Assembly (NCBI GenBank): GCA_964019165.1
Contig: OZ025268.1
Location: 19,194,784 to 19,258,783 of the forward strand
Length of the DNA: 64,000 nt
Direction of reading: 5' to 3'
Source: Mastigias papua
Taxonomy: Eukaryota; Cnidaria; Scyphozoa; Rhizostomeae; Mastigiidae
Position 1 is the stretch's first letter; each line of letters starts with the position of its first letter. Below, piece by piece: positions 38,101-47,300 of the stretch. The translations under genes and the position numbers were made by a program. A model generated the notes under the pieces. That model was given only the letters and a program-made list of their open reading frames with translations, had not been told where the DNA came from and did no database searches.

Positions 38101-40424
38101 CAAAGTCCCAGTGGAGTTGCTCAGAATTGCACCCACTAAAGCCCTGTAAATGAAACACACAAAACACTCCATTGATGTATTCAGGGGCAGATTAAATCCG
38201 GACAGTGCTGGGAGGTATCTGCAGAATACGAGACTTAGTTGACGTTTCACTAAAGGAACCTAATGTCACATAGGCAATTATCCAAATATAACTATTGAAT
38301 GGTCTAACTGTAAATAGCAACAGTTGAAGTATCATACTTTCTCTTCTAAGCCCCCCTCAATAAGGCCCCCTCTCCAAGGTCCCCATTTGCAGAAGGACAA
38401 ATTTACAAATCCCCCTCTCTATTAAGCCCCCTCCTTTAAAATGTGGATAGTCCCAAACATGAGTTATTGTCAAAACTAGCATACACTTTATAGTATTGAT
38501 GAAGTTTATTAGTACAGTAACAAACCAACTCTAAATCAAGCTCAAACATCTACACGCTGCAAATACAAATGATAATAACCAATGAAGATGACAATGCTAT
38601 TGGTGAAGATTCCTAAAATATACATACTATATCACCATAGAAAATCTGTTCATATTTCAAAAATTTACTAAGACCCACTCTCAATAAAGTCCCCCTTCTC
38701 CAAAGAGCCCCCTCTAAAGTGCTTGAAAACAACTAGCTCCCAGGGCTCAATAGAGAATTTAGAGTATATACCTACTAATAAATACTTGAATAATAATTAA
38801 TGGATTTGGATTACAATTTATGTTTTAAAAGTTTCTTCCACATAACATATTTCAATTTATCATATTTATCAAGTAACAATTATCCTCACTTCAAAGGGAG
38901 ATTTGACAGATCATGATATTACAGTTTCATTTATAACAAAAATACTTTGTTGGTGCTACTATCAAAATTATTATTTTATCAATATTAATGACATCAGTTA
39001 CTTTTGTGGTACAGTAACTATATTTCTGCTTATAAAGGAGAATAATTCATAAACAAACCTGATTTTAATAGACTGTTAATGTGAACTGTGTGCATCCTGC
39101 AGATGATGATAATATATGCAACAGAGCTGAGGTTTATAGATTGAATTGAGCCAAACTTGAAACAAACCACTTTACTACTGTAGATCATAAACACCAATAT
39201 TATCATCATTTCACATTTATTTGAAAAGAATAGTTAAACAAAACTGATTTTATCTGAAGATTACATAACTTTTTATATGAAAGTTTTTGCCTAATACTGA
39301 AACTGTCTTAGCTTTTCCAGGATTTCAGTACTAAAACTTTCTTAAGACATCTTTGTACGAAAAGTAGAGTTTTCAAAACATTGTAATAATACTTAACTTA
39401 CCACATGAAATTTATATAAATTAAGTAAAAATGATTAGTGTCTTGTGTGAAAATTGGAATTTAAAAGGTATGTCATTTATCAATATTCTAAAGTCTCAGA
39501 AATACAATACCAAACTTTCCTAACTTTTGAGCAGTTGAGTACTACTTTTTAATAAACCATATTCTTATAAAATACATGTTTTATTGTTTATAGTAAATAC
39601 AAAAACAAATGAAGGATGAAACTTAGAAATAACAACTTCCCGTCAAAAACTTTCCTGTTATGTTTAAGTTCTATGTTGATCTCTCAGCTAAATTCATCTA
39701 TAAATACAAGCTAAACATTTATTTATAGTTGACGTACGTTACTAGTACGACAGTCTCGCCCCTTCTACTTTCTCCTCTACAAACATCTCTACAGTACTAA
39801 TTTTTTTAATATACAAGTGTGATATTAATAATTTAACCAAGGTGGGTTTTGTAAAGAGTTGTGATAGGCTAGGTAGGTATATTACAAGCATATGAGTCTT
39901 TCACTTTCTTCCCATTCACCTCGTGAGTTTGTTGATATAGCTTCAGTAATCCATGTGACAAATACGTACGTAGAACAGACACCAGTTATTATTAACTCAT
40001 CAACTTGAAAAGTGTTTACCGATCTTGAGAAATATTTGCAGTGCATGTTTAACTGCTTTTGAAAGGGGAATACGAATCAACGGCACGCGAGTCACTCTCT
40101 AGTCAACCGTAGTCAATATGGGCTTCTCTTTCACTATTTCCTCCTCGAAACCTCGATGTTTTCTCCATTGGTTGCATGCCAAGCAGGCTATTTATGCGAA
40201 TATTGAAAAAACTGAGAGCTAAACTTTTTAAATATGCAAATGGAATGTGAATATTGAACTTACCAATAAGTATCATTGGCTCTATGAAATGCCACAGAAT
40301 AGCCAAAATACTCCCCATTAATTCCTGAAAATGCCTTGGAGGGCTTCACTTCGATATTAAAGCTTCCACAGCCTCTTATGAGAAAAATACAGAGTAATAG
40401 TCCTGATCTAAATCGTTCGTGCAT
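15672..40424 (-). CDS. Integrin alpha subunit, complete, no alpha-I domain, 30 exons
   Basis: Exons in transcript order: 40424-40264, 38143-38019, 37454-37375, 37247-37127, 36261-36151, 34158-34111, 32857-32814, 32313-32242, 31153-31101, 30584-30500, 29368-29263, 28592-28489, 27442-27352, 26839-26794, 26355-26242, 25309-25254, 24452-24301, 23117-23038, 22708-22564, 21688-21596, 21361-21282, 20407-20324, 19679-19574, 19061-18960, 18393-18337, 17929-17861, 17458-17345, 16886-16779, 16300-16169, 15749-15672. Total 2817 nt, 938 aa, all phases agree. Signal peptide 1-20. Seven FG-GAP blades span to about 415. Calcium loops are DLTNDMISD (blade 5), DLNADGYND (6) and DIDGNKYPD (7); blade 4 lacks one. 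Thigh/calf region follows, with furin site RKRRE (cut after R783), transmembrane helix about 890-911, then GFFKR (915-919) and a short acidic tail ending DAEDDMLD. It should pair with a beta subunit as a matrix receptor. At 938 aa it is short for the family. No alpha-I domain lies between blades 2 and 3. The ligand class cannot be assigned. Confidence 0.97.
18570..18705. repeat. Degenerate (GAAT)n tetranucleotide tract
   Basis: GAATGAATG/AATGAATAAATG variants in the integrin intron between the exons at 18960 and 18393. Overlapping predicted peptides are low-complexity. Confidence 0.75.
19257..19475 (-). mobile_element. tRNA-derived SINE, family 1 (copy a)
   Basis: On the minus strand the head reads AGTGGCCTAGTGGTCAGAGC (box A-like TGGCCTAGTGG), then a diverged box B region, and a body with GTCCACCCAACAGCAAGTTG and GAAAGGAACTGGCCACTCC. 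The body is shared with 51760-51985 and 60679-60960 on the plus strand. It lies in an integrin intron. Confidence 0.8.
21955..22020 (+). mobile_element. tRNA-like SINE head or tRNA pseudogene
   Basis: TAACTCAGTTGGTAGAGAGC (box A-like), a TTGAC/GTCAA anticodon-type stem, and GAGGTTGAATCC (box B-like) are in tRNA order. The acceptor arms do not pair and the base before the would-be anticodon is G, not T, so this is not a functional tRNA. It lies in the integrin intron between the exons at 22564 and 21688. Upstream sequence may be part of the same element. Confidence 0.5.
22085..22510 (+). repeat. C-run repeat related to the TA-MITEs, one terminus recognisable
   Basis: Begins TA-CCGCAAAAGCTCTATTTAGC, nearly the same as the right terminus of the element at 56825-57114. 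The interior has repeated CCCCTCTCT and CCCCCCTTCTAT units. The other terminus is not clear. It lies in an integrin intron. Confidence 0.5.
25724..26076. mobile_element. TA-flanked MITE with C/G-run interior (copy 3)
   Basis: Left end CTCTTTAGTGCCTAATAGAC; complement of right end CTCTTTGGGGCCTAACAGAA. TA at 25722-25723 and 26077-26078. The interior has CCCCCCCGCTAATTAATTTT-type units repeated about every 50 bp. About 353 bp, in the integrin intron between the exons at 26242 and 25309. Confidence 0.8.
26110..26178. repeat. (CACACG)n/(CA)n compound microsatellite
   Basis: CACACG units grade into pure CA. In the integrin transcript this is UG-rich and starts about 63 nt after the donor of the exon 26355-26242. 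Confidence 0.95.
28746..29163. repeat. 70-bp minisatellite, six copies
   Basis: Units start at 28746, 28816, 28886, 28956, 29033 and 29101 (spacings 70, 70, 70, 77 and 68, then a shorter last unit). The core CCAGCATGTCCTAACTTTGA is followed by GCGAAAGAAAACTAAGTTTG. Units are contiguous, without spacers. It lies in the integrin intron between the exons at 29263 and 28592. Confidence 0.95.
31540..31655 (-). mobile_element. tRNA-derived SINE, isolated head and body
   Basis: The minus strand carries TGGCCAGATTACTCGAGCGT (box A-like) and, about 35 nt on, CCGTTCGATTCCC (a canonical box B, 31596-31607), then a body with TACCACCCAGTAACTCTAC. It lies in an integrin intron next to a hAT MITE. Confidence 0.6.
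31795..32083. mobile_element. hAT-type MITE with 8-bp target duplication
   Basis: The termini are inverted: left CAGGCATGTCCAAAGTCCGG, complement of right CAGGGGTGTCCAAACTTTTT. Direct repeats CTGTAGAG occur at 31787-31794 and 32084-32091, the 8-bp duplication typical of hAT. It is 289 bp and non-coding, so it needs a transposase in trans. It lies in the integrin intron between the exons at 32242 and 31153. Confidence 0.93.
32547..32700. repeat. 14-bp TG-rich minisatellite
   Basis: Units such as GTGTGTATGCAAAT, GTGTGTGTGCAAAT and CTGTGTGTGCAAGT are repeated about ten times. On the integrin transcript the tract is CA-rich and begins about 114 nt after the donor of exon 32857-32814. Overlapping Cys- and His-rich predicted peptides are artefacts of the repeat. 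Confidence 0.93.
36657..36860. mobile_element. TA-flanked MITE with G/C-run interior (copy 4)
   Basis: Left end CTCTTCTGTTCCTAATAAAT then GGGGGG; complement of right end CTCTTAGGTTCCTAATAAAT then TGGGGG. TA at 36655-36656 and 36861-36862. About 204 bp. It shares its terminus with copies 3 and 5. It lies in the integrin intron between the exons at 37127 and 36261. Confidence 0.83.
37690..37790 (-). mobile_element. tRNA-derived SINE, family 2
   Basis: The minus strand reads TATGGCACAGTGGAATAGCA (box A TGGCACAGTGG) and GGGTTTGATTCTTGG (box B-like) about 35 nt on. The head differs from the family at 60679. It lies in the integrin intron between the exons at 38019 and 37454. Confidence 0.65.
38341..38765. 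repeat. C-run dispersed repeat (two blocks)
   Basis: Blocks 38346-38450 and 38668-38765 contain TAAGCCCCCCTCAATAAGGC-type units, the same word used inside the TA-flanked MITEs. I see no clear inverted termini, so these may be decayed or nested copies. They lie in integrin intron 1. Confidence 0.55.
39235..39545 (-). repeat. Dispersed repeat of about 0.3 kb, copy C
   Basis: On the minus strand: GTAGTACTCAACTGCTCAAA, TTCTGAGACTTTAG, CCAATTTTCACACAAG, GTCTTAAGAAAGTTTTAG, the same order as copies at 10735 and 15085. It lies in integrin intron 1. Confidence 0.65.
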
Positions 40425-41002
40425 TTTGGTATAAAGGTCCGTTGTTACATCTACACTCTATTGAGTTTTGCAGTCTATACAGATGCCTGCTCCGTCCCTT
40501 TCTCTCTAATGGCCTCTTCCTGATTTGTCAGAGCAACCAACCCCTTTGTGCCAGCCCTGATTTCCCGCGACTATCCCGCAGAAATGTGTATATGTAATAT
40601 CCGTTTGACGGCCGCACCTATCCATTTTCCCCAATGATTCATTTAGAGACAATTCAAATACACTGATTGCTAGCGTATGACATGAGATTCATGTAGAGAT
40701 CCAATAAGGCTATTTCGCCATCCTGTTTAACTTCGTATACAAAGGTAGTTTCCTATGAAGCCTCAATGGACAATCCTATGTATGCAAGATGGAAGGTACA
40801 ACTGTGACAACTGCGACTTTTCTTGAGCATTCATTCACTTCCAAACCTGGAACTGTGGTTTTGTTTTCATACAAGTCGAGATCTTGAATTTTGGTTTTGT
40901 TTATTACCATTACATGATTAATCGGGGATAATTCTGAAGGTTTTTTGGTGTATCTCAAGTACGGCGAGACAAGATAGAAAGAGGAGGCTGCATATAAGAA
41001 GT

Positions 41003-41019
41003 GGGGGGGGGGGGGGGGG
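41003..41019. repeat. Poly-G run (17 G)
   Basis: Seventeen consecutive G bases about 580 bp upstream of the integrin start codon. A shorter 10-G run lies at 20510-20519. Length may vary and may be affected by assembly error. Confidence 0.9.
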
Positions 41020-42751
41020 AGGCTAAGAACAATACGATTGTTTGATAACCGATAGAAAGTTGCTGACTAGCAAAAGGTTGGGGAAGGGACTGAAGCCTCC
41101 AGCCCACCAGAGACGCCGTATTTATAACTGATCTCCGCCCAAACCCAAGACAGTTCACAAAGCAGCATTACTGTCAATCTTTTTATAGAAAGCAATGAAT
41201 GAAATGATAACTGCACATTCTTCTAAGGTGTTAGCGAAGGCGCCCTTAACAGTAAAATTTAGATCCACTATACGTTTTTATAACAAAGCTTTCTGGCCCA
41301 GTGGTTTTAAGCTTTTGCATCCCTTTACTATCACAATAGATGGCCCATCCATTTCGCTAAAGGCCAATGAGAAAATTTACAAGAAAGGAACTTGCTATCT
41401 CTCGAAGTAAGTAAGGACCTTGTAAGTGACACGATTACAAACTTCTGAGAAAAGCATTCTCTCCATGATTTAAAAATAATGATGAGGAAGAAAGGAAGAA
41501 CTTGAACTTGTCTCTAGTCATGGTTTTTCAATCTTTGCTCTGCAACAGATCTCGGCATCGCACGGTTTTAGGGCCACATACGACCCTTTGGTTGACTCTG
41601 ACTATGCTCTGACTGGCCGTGAAAGGTTAATCGGAAATTACAAGCTAAACAGATTTTGTAATTTCATCTCATTCTTGGGCAAAAACTGCTTCTGTTTTGA
41701 CGTTTTTCACATTGTTATAAATGAGCGAGTAGGGGCGACGCCAGCCATAAAAGACGAAGGAGTGTCATACCACGCCCAATTAGATCACACCCATTGGTAC
41801 AACGTACAATAACATTTGCAACTAAAGGGAAACAAACAGTCATGCAAATATAACAGTGAATTAAACCTTGCTATAATTATCCCCACCATCCCTCAGCTTT
41901 GTCTGCACCAATTTGGACGAGCCGCTTTTGTGAGTGAGAAATCTGGTCAACGTTTCACAACATTTGTGGAGAATATTAATTGAAGAGTATATTTCATTTT
42001 ATCGTCGTTATTAGTAGGCAAAACAGGCGATAATTTACATTTCCATCTCATTCAAGATCGCAATTCATCAGTAATCTAAATGCAGGTATAAAGTTTCACG
42101 AAAAGCGCGAAAATTTCCTTCTTTGTGTGTGAGCGTGAGAATGGTGTAGATTGCGCGTGTCTCACGCAAAATGCATGAGACTTGGGAGGTCTCATGAAAA
42201 CTGAGCCAGCTGTTTTGGCCTGGCCCCCCAGAAGATGTTCAGCCAACTTCTGCCAACTAACAGGATGGAAAAATGTTTAAGTTCAAAATGGCGGTAGTAA
42301 CTGCGAAGGCGCTCTGTAAAGTGACGACCAAAACGCGGGATGTAAGCTCACGATAGTACGGCTAGAAGGTTATGTTTAGGTGGTCGTATATCGACCGTTA
42401 GCACAAAAAATGCGATCAATGTTGTGCGCATATTCATACAGGAGTCAACTAACCCCTGATCTCGATGATAGGTAACAGTACAACCTTGTTTCATCATGTT
42501 ACGCTACTTAGTACGACTCCACAGAACCTTAATTCCATTTCCATTTCGGGTCACTGGCTGACAACATCTCTGTTTCCAACAGAAATAGGATCAGTGCAAA
42601 CCCGTACCATGCAGGCAACTATATACACATAGATGTAGATGATCTCGCTTGATCACCTTAGTGATTCTTACCACTCCAATCACCATCACATCTCACAGTT
42701 TATACCATATTAAGCCCAATTCGATACGTGTGAGGTGACTTCATAAAACAT

Positions 42752-43115
42752 AATTTTACTCAAAATTTTGACATTGCCTACACTAAGGGAGTATTATAGC
42801 AAGCTTTTTCAAACATTGTACTTTACTGTATGTATAGTGGCATGTGTGGGAAAAATTGCAAAACTTTAAAATTTGTATCTAAAGTTAGGTCAAATTTGCA
42901 ATAATGGAATGGAGGTTGTATAGTGGCAACAGAAAATTAAATTTTACTCAAAATTTTGACATTGGCTACACTTAGGGAGTATCATAGCTAGCTTTATCAA
43001 GCATTGTACTATACTGTATGTATAGTGGCAAGTGTGGGAAAAATTGCAAAACTTTACAATTTGTATCTAAAGTCAGGTGAAAGTTGCATAGATGTTGTAT
43101 AGTGCTGCAGAAGGT
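42752..43115 (+). repeat. 188-bp tandem duplication (two units)
   Basis: AATTTTACTCAAAATTTTGA starts at 42752 and again at 42940; the following sequence matches closely (TGTATGTATAGTGGCAWGTG, GGGAAAAATTGCAAAACTTT). The second unit is slightly shorter. It lies about 1.2-1.6 kb upstream of the Caspr-like start codon. Confidence 0.92.
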
Positions 43116-43228
43116 GATTTGAATAGAGGTGTGATTTGATTGATATTGAAAGCATTTTCAAGTTGCAACACTTATACAAGATGGTATTGGACATAACTTT
43201 TTGTGACATTTGTTAAAAGTTTTGAGTA

Positions 43229-43615
43229 CTCTCTGTTCCTTAATAGCAGGGGGGTTTTGTTAAAAAGGGGATTGGCAATTTTCCCAGAAGAAATAAATGT
43301 AGGGGGTGTGAATAAATAGAAATGGATGGATTTTGTCATGCAGTGCTTAAATAGGGGGTTGTCAATAGGTGGGGGGTAAGATTAATTTTTGATAATTATT
43401 ATTTTGTTCTATGTCTGAGAAAAACTTCTTGTGTTACTGAAAAATATACAATACTTCTAGTTTCATTTTATTCATTTATTTTTTGAGGGGTGTCTAATAA
43501 ATGGGAGTGAATGGAAAGTTTTGTCTATTTAGGAGGTTTTAATAAATGGAAATGGGTTCCAATATTTTTAAAATTTTGGAGTTGAGGGGAATACTATTAA
43601 GGGAGGGACGGAGAG
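43229..43615. mobile_element. TA-flanked MITE with G-run interior (copy 5)
   Basis: Left end CTCTCTGTTCCTTAATAGCA then GGGGGG; complement of right end CTCTCCGTCCCTCCCTTAAT. TA at 43227-43228 and 43616-43617. Interior AATAGGGGGTTGTCAATAGG-type units. About 387 bp, some 700 bp upstream of the Caspr-like start codon. Confidence 0.75.
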
Positions 43616-44333
43616 TAGAAGTATGTTTGATGATTTCACTTGACGTCATCTACAATATTGGCCTGAATAGCGTACAAACAAGCATAGAAGCATAAGGTTT
43701 GGGACTTTTGTGAGGGAGTGGATTGATACCAGCTGTGAAGTTATCGGTTTTTTTACCAAAACAGATTAAGCCTAGACAATGATACCATAGGATCCCCTGC
43801 CTTGCCCTCCACCCCAATATTTTTGAGGCCAGCAGAATCGGCGCTAATTCAGTCCTGATAGAGTGGTCATAAAATAAAATACTACGAGAGGTTGCATGCC
43901 GCTTTGTATTTCGAACCTGAACACTGTTATACTCCCCACTGTAGGAAAGAACCCAAATTTCTAAATGTATCGTCGAATGTGAACCTGCTACGGAATCTTC
44001 TTTAAACTGTTCTGCGTTCAATTTATAAAGTGATAAGCAGGTTATACTAAAGCAACAATGCTAACAGCAGTAATATGCTCTAACAATCCACTTTCAAGCA
44101 ACGGAATAGAGCAACTGGCCATGCTGCCTTGTAAAATGTTGTCTATTTCAATATGGTGCCTGTTGTCAAGTGAAGTTGATTGTCGTATCCATGAAAGGCG
44201 CTGCGCATTTTTCGCGCATGTCAAATACATTTTTCCATCCTGTTCTGCCAACTTATATTAGGAGGCTTGGAAACGAGATCGGGCGGAACGGATCAAACAT
44301 CATCACTGGTATCAAGGGACGGACCTATCGAAC

Positions 44334-47300
44334 ATGGCGGTCGAACGTGATAGGGGATGGGCCTTGGCAGCCACTGTCGTTGTTTTGCTGATTGCTGGTT
44401 ATGTACAAGCTGGTAAGTTAGGATGATTATATGATTTTCTCCGAGACAGTATTGAGAAGCAACAACCAGTGCCTTTTAAGTTTAGGACGTGAGCAAACCG
44501 TCGATCAAAATCATGCCGAAAATTTGATTTGCACCGATTTCTCCGTGATAATCATCGAAGAAGTTTTGTATATAACATAGGATGCAATTTCCATTGCAAT
44601 AAATGATTAACTTTTTATTTTAGTAAATTTATGGCGCTTTGATTCTGCATTTTATACCATCGATGAGTGGTAAATAAATTTTGTGTCAGTGGGCAATCAT
44701 ATGGTACTTTACCATAAAACAGGGACTTTACACCAGAACGTCGTATTCCATGCACGCACGCCCCAAAAAAGTAGGTTAGTCATCTCTCTTAACCATTATA
44801 TGATTTCTTGAGAGTCGAAATTTCAGTCGAAAGGAGCTCATTATATTGTTGAAACGCATTCGCCCGTTGATCAGGGACTGAGAGTTGGTAATCCCCTGTA
44901 ACCCCCACTCGGACTGTTTGCGTTTATTCACCGGAAGACACTAGGTGGTGCTGTGGAAGTTGCCTCTCAATGAAATGTAGAGCTTACTCCCATAAACCAT
45001 ATGCCATTAGCTCTTGGTGCCAGCATTCACAAACTATCCTCCATTAGCCCAATAGTTCCAACTGTTAAAGAACTAGGCCAGAAAATACATTGTCTGTTCC
45101 ACCATTACTTTGTCGTTTGTTACTTCAGGGATTGAACCAGGACTACAACTCTGATACCATCTCTCTCATGATTGACATGCTGTTAGGACTAGCTGTTGTA
45201 GGCATCCAGAGCTATCAAATGGTGTATAATTTATGGGGTAGTCCTCGCATGTCATAGAAAAGTATACCCCTGCACTAGTGCCAACACTTTTAATGTCTGA
45301 TCTCTGCATTATTACCAAGCATGTACATGAAACTCACTTTTTTCTTGTGTATTTGGTTCATTGCTTGAAAGTGTGCAATTATTAAATGACTACTTTAGAA
45401 CCCCAGGTTTCTGAGAGGAATGTTTGTTATTGTATCAGTATATCTCAAAAACATTTGTGCGATTGACAAGGTGCCTCCCAACATGAGGTTATTGGCTTTT
45501 CGGCATTCTGTTTCAGCTATTAGTATATAAGGAACTGATAATTTAAGGCCACTCTATATAGTATAAGAGAAGTCAATGAGATCTTGTATGTGCAAGAAGC
45601 AATCTGATATGTGCATAACATGTACCCATAACTTTCAGAATCTCTCCACATATACTTTCCCATCAGTCTGCTATCATTACCTTTTGATTTTGCTATTAGT
45701 TTCTCTTTGCATGTTAGTGTGCAAAACCTAAATATTCATTAAGACTATGCTTTGCATTTCTTCCCTGTTGTGGGTAGCCATTATACTCTACAGACTGGGA
45801 TGTTACAGGCAATGAGGCCAATTAATGCAACTTATACATGTTCCATGCTCCAAGGTGTGCAAACATTCTACACAGAAGCTATCCCAGTTGTAGGATGCTT
45901 GGGAATGACAAATAGAATATTTCCAATATTAGTAAAATTTTTTGACAATGAACTTGAAACAATGAAATGGCAATTCTTTCACTAGGCAGGTACCAGTTGT
46001 TTCATACTTGCTCAATGAGAGTTGCACATGCTCAACTCAGGTGTGTTTGCATACTTTGTCTTGTAAGAAATCTCATCCCCATCAAGTCAACAGTGATTCT
46101 TGTTGTTGGTGACTTGAATATCTTTTTAAATCACTGCCTGTTTTTTGTAGATGTGGTGGTTCACAGAAATGGGTATGCCAGCTATACACAGAAACTTGCA
46201 TCCTCTAACCTAAACCATTTTCAAATTCAATTCAGAACTAAGGACCATACTGGGTTACTCATGCATGCAACTGGTGGCTCAGATTTTGTTACATTGGAGT
46301 TAATCAATGGCAAGCTAAGGTATATATAAAGAATTTGATGTATCCCAAGATATAACGTTAGGCATAGAAGTTGGTATGCCCTTTCTTTCCCTGGAAGGAT
46401 AACAAGATTTATGTTTTTATTTTCAATTGTACTTCATGCGTTATCACCAAGTAATTTTATGTACCTGTGCTAGTAGGTGACTCTTGTTACATAGTCATGG
46501 GACAGTATTTTTCCACCTCCTGTCTATTGTCTTTCTTTCAACTCTCATGTTGCATCTTTACAAGTCTTTTCTGCTTCACCCAAATATAATTGACTTCACC
46601 TATGCAACTATTTAAGAGATTTTTATTTGTGATAAACATTTTGGAATTTCTACTGATTTTCACATTACTTTTTATACTCATTATCTACACTGTTCATGAA
46701 AATTTGGTTGATCTTATGAATTATATAGTTTAACATATCTGTAAGACATTTGTTGCCTTATAAGATGGAGTGAATATATATAATATTCATTATCATTTGG
46801 GGTTGGCCCTAGTTTTAAGTTTATAATGTTCCACTATAGCTTGACAAAGTGGGAGCACTCTTTAAGCATACTAGGGAAGACTGTGCTTTTTTGAGCTATA
46901 CTGAAGTTCTGTAGTACCAACAGACTATTCACGTATTTATTTTGTTTGTTAGAAATCGCAGGCCATTTTCAGAAATGTTTTCAGAGTGTTGATGTTAAAA
47001 GCCTAGTTTTCATATTTGAGCAATATTTATGAATTTATTCTTTTAAATCTATGTTTTATAGTTTCAATATTTACAACTGGGACTGTCAGCATAAGAACTT
47101 TTAAATAGCTTTTGCTCTCGCATTTATTTATTCTAGGTATGCTGCTGATTATGGCTTGAAATATGACAGTTATGGTCAAGTAGTATCTGGCTTTCATGAG
47201 CTATATGTTGGCCTGAGGCTAGCAGACAATGAATGGCACACCATCAACTTGATACACAATGAGGAAAAGCATAAAGTCACTATTAAAATTGATGGCCTCA

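Larger units (their letters stand above)
40425..44333. other. Head-to-head intergenic region between integrin alpha and the Caspr-like gene
   Basis: The two start codons face away from each other, so both promoters should lie here. I see no further gene. Contents: a 17-G run (41003-41019), a 188-bp tandem duplication, a MITE, and a short inverted motif near 42140-42200 (GTGTCTCACGC ... GCATGAGAC). No TATA box or CpG-type promoter could be assigned by eye. Confidence 0.7.

Noticed and set aside
43650..44021. 123-codon minus-strand open frame in the head-to-head spacer
   Set aside because: No recognisable domain or motif, no convincing splice context, and it lies between a MITE and the Caspr-like start.
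45125..45190. Box B-like GGTTCAATCCC on the minus strand, considered as a SINE or tRNA
   Set aside because: No convincing box A or tRNA arms around it.
44413..46150. Search for a discoidin-coding exon in intron 1 of the Caspr-like gene
   Set aside because: No open segment with suitable splice sites and discoidin-like residues was seen by eye; a profile search would be decisive.
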